Origin: an uncultured Treponema sp.
GTDB lineage: Bacteria > Spirochaetota > Spirochaetia > Treponematales > Treponemataceae
Reading direction: 5' to 3'
Length of the DNA stretch: 64,000 nucleotides
Assembly: GCA_947165895.1 (NCBI GenBank)
Contig: CAMVCB010000001.1
Coordinates: forward strand, 408,760-472,759
The stretch's first letter is position 1. Each line of letters begins with the position of its first letter. Positions 62,653-64,000 of the stretch are shown here, piece by piece. A program made the position numbers and the translations under genes. The notes under the pieces were generated by a model. The model searched no databases, was not told the origin of the DNA, and saw only the letters and a list, made by a program, of their open reading frames with translations.

Positions 62653-62799
62653 GCGTGAGGGATTGTAGGTGCAGCCCGTAAGGGCTGTTCCGGAGCGACG
62701 GTGGTTTACCACCAGAGCGCAGGAATGAAGGCGAAAGCCGGAACACCGAAAAGCCCGACCGCTTGCGAAACAAAGTGAAGCAAGCGGGCACGCCCGAAT
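62653..62799 (+). repeat. Palindromic repeat R4, copy a
   Basis: Starts GCGTGAGGGAT and contains several hairpins (AGCCC/GGGCT, GGTGGT/ACCACC, CCCGCTTGC-type arms) and the block AACACCGAA...CCGC...GCGA...ACAAAGTGA shared with 63853-63945. The remaining part of this 335-bp gap (62800-62902) is A+T-rich, holds a T-rich tract and probably the promoter of the following gene. Confidence 0.75.
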
Positions 62800-62902
62800 A
62801 ATTTTTTTTACTTTTTTTCCATTTTTTTTCAAAAACATTGCCGGAATTTCAATTTTTTTTGAATTATATAGATACACGACAAAAAAAATGAGAGGTATCT
62901 AT

Positions 62903-63847
62903 ATGGGAGAAACAATTCAGGACAAGGAAACTTTGCGTCCATCACCTACAGCGCTTTTGAATCCGAGGATGGATCCGATTTTTAAGGCAATTTTTACACA
63001 GGAGACAAAAGAATCTTATGCAGCTCTGGAATCCTTTATTTCAAGTGTCCTTGGCCGTAAGATAAAAGACCTAAAACTCACGACAAATGAACCGCCGGTT
63101 GATAACACGACTGAATCAAAAATGTCCTTTGATGTAAGTGTTACATTTGACAACGGAGAAAAAGCATCTATTGAAATGCAAGGGCGAAACAGAGATTACA
63201 CTTACGAAGCAAGAAGTGAAATACAGGTTGCACGGCTTTTGAATATCAATGCAAAAAAAAGTAATGACTGGAAAGCAGAAAAAGTTTATCAGATTTCGGT
63301 TTTGAACTTTCATCTTCCAAAAGATGACAACAGCGAAATGTCGTGGTATACTATGAAAAGTCAGAAGGGGCACGCGCTTTCAGGACATCTGAATGTTATT
63401 TACATTGATCTTCTTGTTCTAAAAGAACTTGCGGGAAAGCCTATCGAAAATTTAACCCCGCTTCAAAAATGGGGACTGTATCTGGCATATGCTGATTCAG
63501 AAGAAATGTCAGATTACATAGCGGAAATTGCAAAGAGTGAGAAAGGAATTATGGAAGCAAAGAGGATTATAGGAAGAATGAGCCTGGATGACTCTAACTG
63601 GTTTATCCAGAATTCGTATGATACAGCCATGCGCGACTATAATGACGGACTTCACAATTCAGAACAACGGGGCATTGAAAAAGGTCTTCGACAAGGCCGT
63701 CAGGAAGGCGCCCAGCAGAAAGCCATCGAAGCCGCAACCAACCTCCTGAAAATGAAACTTCTCACTGTGGAACAAATCGCACAAGCCCAGGGACTTACTG
63801 TTGAAAAAGTCCTTGAACTTAAAGCGCAGATTGAGGCTGGGAAGTAA
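62903..63847 (+). CDS. PD-(D/E)XK nuclease family transposase (Rpn-like)
   Basis: A 314-residue protein. The N-terminal domain has LNPRMDPIFKAIFTQE, then MSFDVSVTFDNGEKASIEMQGRNRDY (Asp, Glu and the following Gln of the PD-(D/E)XK core), EARSEIQVARLL and the YIDLLVLKEL strand. The C-terminal tail has the EKGLRQGRQEGAQQKA helix typical of this family. Such proteins are annotated as recombination-promoting nucleases or transposases and are abundant in treponeme genomes. ATG 62903 follows GAGAGG; another ATG is at 62888. It is flanked by two direct R4 copies. Confidence 0.88.
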   Translation: MGETIQDKETLRPSPTALLNPRMDPIFKAIFTQETKESYAALESFISSVLGRKIKDLKLTTNEPPVDNTTESKMSFDVSVTFDNGEKASIEMQGRNRDYTYEARSEIQVARLLNINAKKSNDWKAEKVYQISVLNFHLPKDDNSEMSWYTMKSQKGHALSGHLNVIYIDLLVLKELAGKPIENLTPLQKWGLYLAYADSEEMSDYIAEIAKSEKGIMEAKRIIGRMSLDDSNWFIQNSYDTAMRDYNDGLHNSEQRGIEKGLRQGRQEGAQQKAIEAATNLLKMKLLTVEQIAQAQGLTVEKVLELKAQIEAGK

Positions 63848-63852
63848 GATCT

Positions 63853-63945
63853 GCGTGAGGGATAGAAGCAACACCGAAGGCGGCCACCGCAAGCGACCGA
63901 ACAAAGTGAGGGAGTGCGGAGGCTGGAGCGCAAGCGGAACGGCGA
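63853..63945 (+). repeat. Palindromic repeat R4, copy b
   Basis: Same orientation as copy a, starting GCGTGAGGGAT and sharing AACACCGAA, CCGCAAGCGA and ACAAAGTGA. It begins just after the transposase stop and ends next to the IS3-like end. Confidence 0.72.
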
Positions 63946-63948
63946 AAA

Positions 63949-64000
63949 TGAACTGAACCCCAAAAGTTGGACACTTTTGGAGGTTAGAAATATGAGTAAA
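63949..64000 (+). mobile_element. Left end of an IS3-family-like insertion sequence (cut by window end)
   Basis: The sequence CCCCAAAAGTTGGACAC is the typical terminal inverted repeat of IS150-group IS3 elements, which begin TGxxCTG...CCAAAAAGTTGGACA. It is followed by TTTTGGAGG and a start codon at 63992, matching the usual distance to orfA. Confidence 0.7.
63992..64000 (+). CDS. Start of IS orfA (partial)
   Basis: ATG AGT AAA (M-S-K) follows GGAGG (63979-63983) with 8 nt spacing, inside the IS3-like left end. Only three codons are in the window, so the product is inferred from context as the helix-turn-helix OrfA of the transposase. Confidence 0.5.

Noticed and set aside
62632..62877. Minus-strand open frame of 81 codons in the R4 repeat
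   Set aside because: It is produced by the GC-rich palindromic repeat and has no ribosome binding site or family.
61820..64000. DGR template repeat, avd or reverse transcriptase after the variable gene
   Set aside because: Only a toxin-antitoxin pair, a PD-(D/E)XK gene and repeats are present; no second copy of the variable-region sequence was found by eye.

Overview
The window reads as chromosome of a host-associated, anaerobic spirochete of the genus Treponema. The clues are a UPF0164 outer-membrane family protein, a very large SpoIIE-type phosphatase next to an exported TPR protein, the GGGtGRT/NifU-like pair, several c-di-GMP proteins (PilZ, two HD-GYP proteins), a TvpA-like variable lipoprotein, an A+T-rich sequence with many TTG/GTG starts, and small palindromic repeats scattered between and inside genes. 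No tool was run; all calls come from reading motifs.

Layout. 1-5292: the end of an aspartokinase, a DJ-1 protein, then a TPP-riboswitch operon for thiamin salvage (thiM-thiE-HAD phosphatase-thiD-cytX). 5289-14971: a small coiled protein, then a secreted-sensor/PP2C phosphatase and TPR protein operon facing a UPF0164 barrel. 15135-19098: a GH57-like protein that has lost its catalytic residues with a DUF4912 partner, a candidate small RNA and a degenerate HD-GYP protein. 19116-27111: degenerate aldo/keto reductase, glyQS, PilZ, dus, CYTH, DUF975, sppA and an RNA methyltransferase. 27251-29811: infC-rpmI-rplT with a ZapB-like/zapA pair and DUF188. 29795-35601: GAF/HD-GYP, m5C methyltransferase, GH3 lipoprotein, SDR, pncB.

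35759-44780 looks like one metal-responsive block. The GGGtGRT/NifU-like operon and the eno-DUF3793-flavodoxin operon diverge from a region with two near-perfect TGTTAGT-N4-ACTAACA palindromes. A third, related site sits on the promoter of a methyltransferase-ABC-ABC operon. The gene content suggests an iron-limitation regulon. 44830-53936 is mostly metabolic: ZIP transporter, argG with ARG-box-like sites, cdd, tRNA-Arg, aconitase-type hydratase, NADP-isocitrate dehydrogenase, plsC, purC, murI.

53995-64000 is more accessory: pentapeptide protein, MBL protein, an HEXXH membrane protein, a two-component system, then an FGE-domain lipoprotein whose last ~145 bp look like the variable region of a diversity-generating retroelement (no reverse transcriptase in the window). 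It is followed by a YoeB/DinJ-type toxin-antitoxin pair, a PD-(D/E)XK family transposase gene between two direct repeats, and the left end of an IS3-like element cut by the window edge.

Cross-cutting signals: (i) at least nine genes have a -10 box exactly 6-7 nt before the start codon, predicting leaderless mRNAs; (ii) a palindromic repeat is inserted in frame in two ABC transporter genes and murI; (iii) other structured repeat families sit at gene ends or just ahead of ribosome binding sites.
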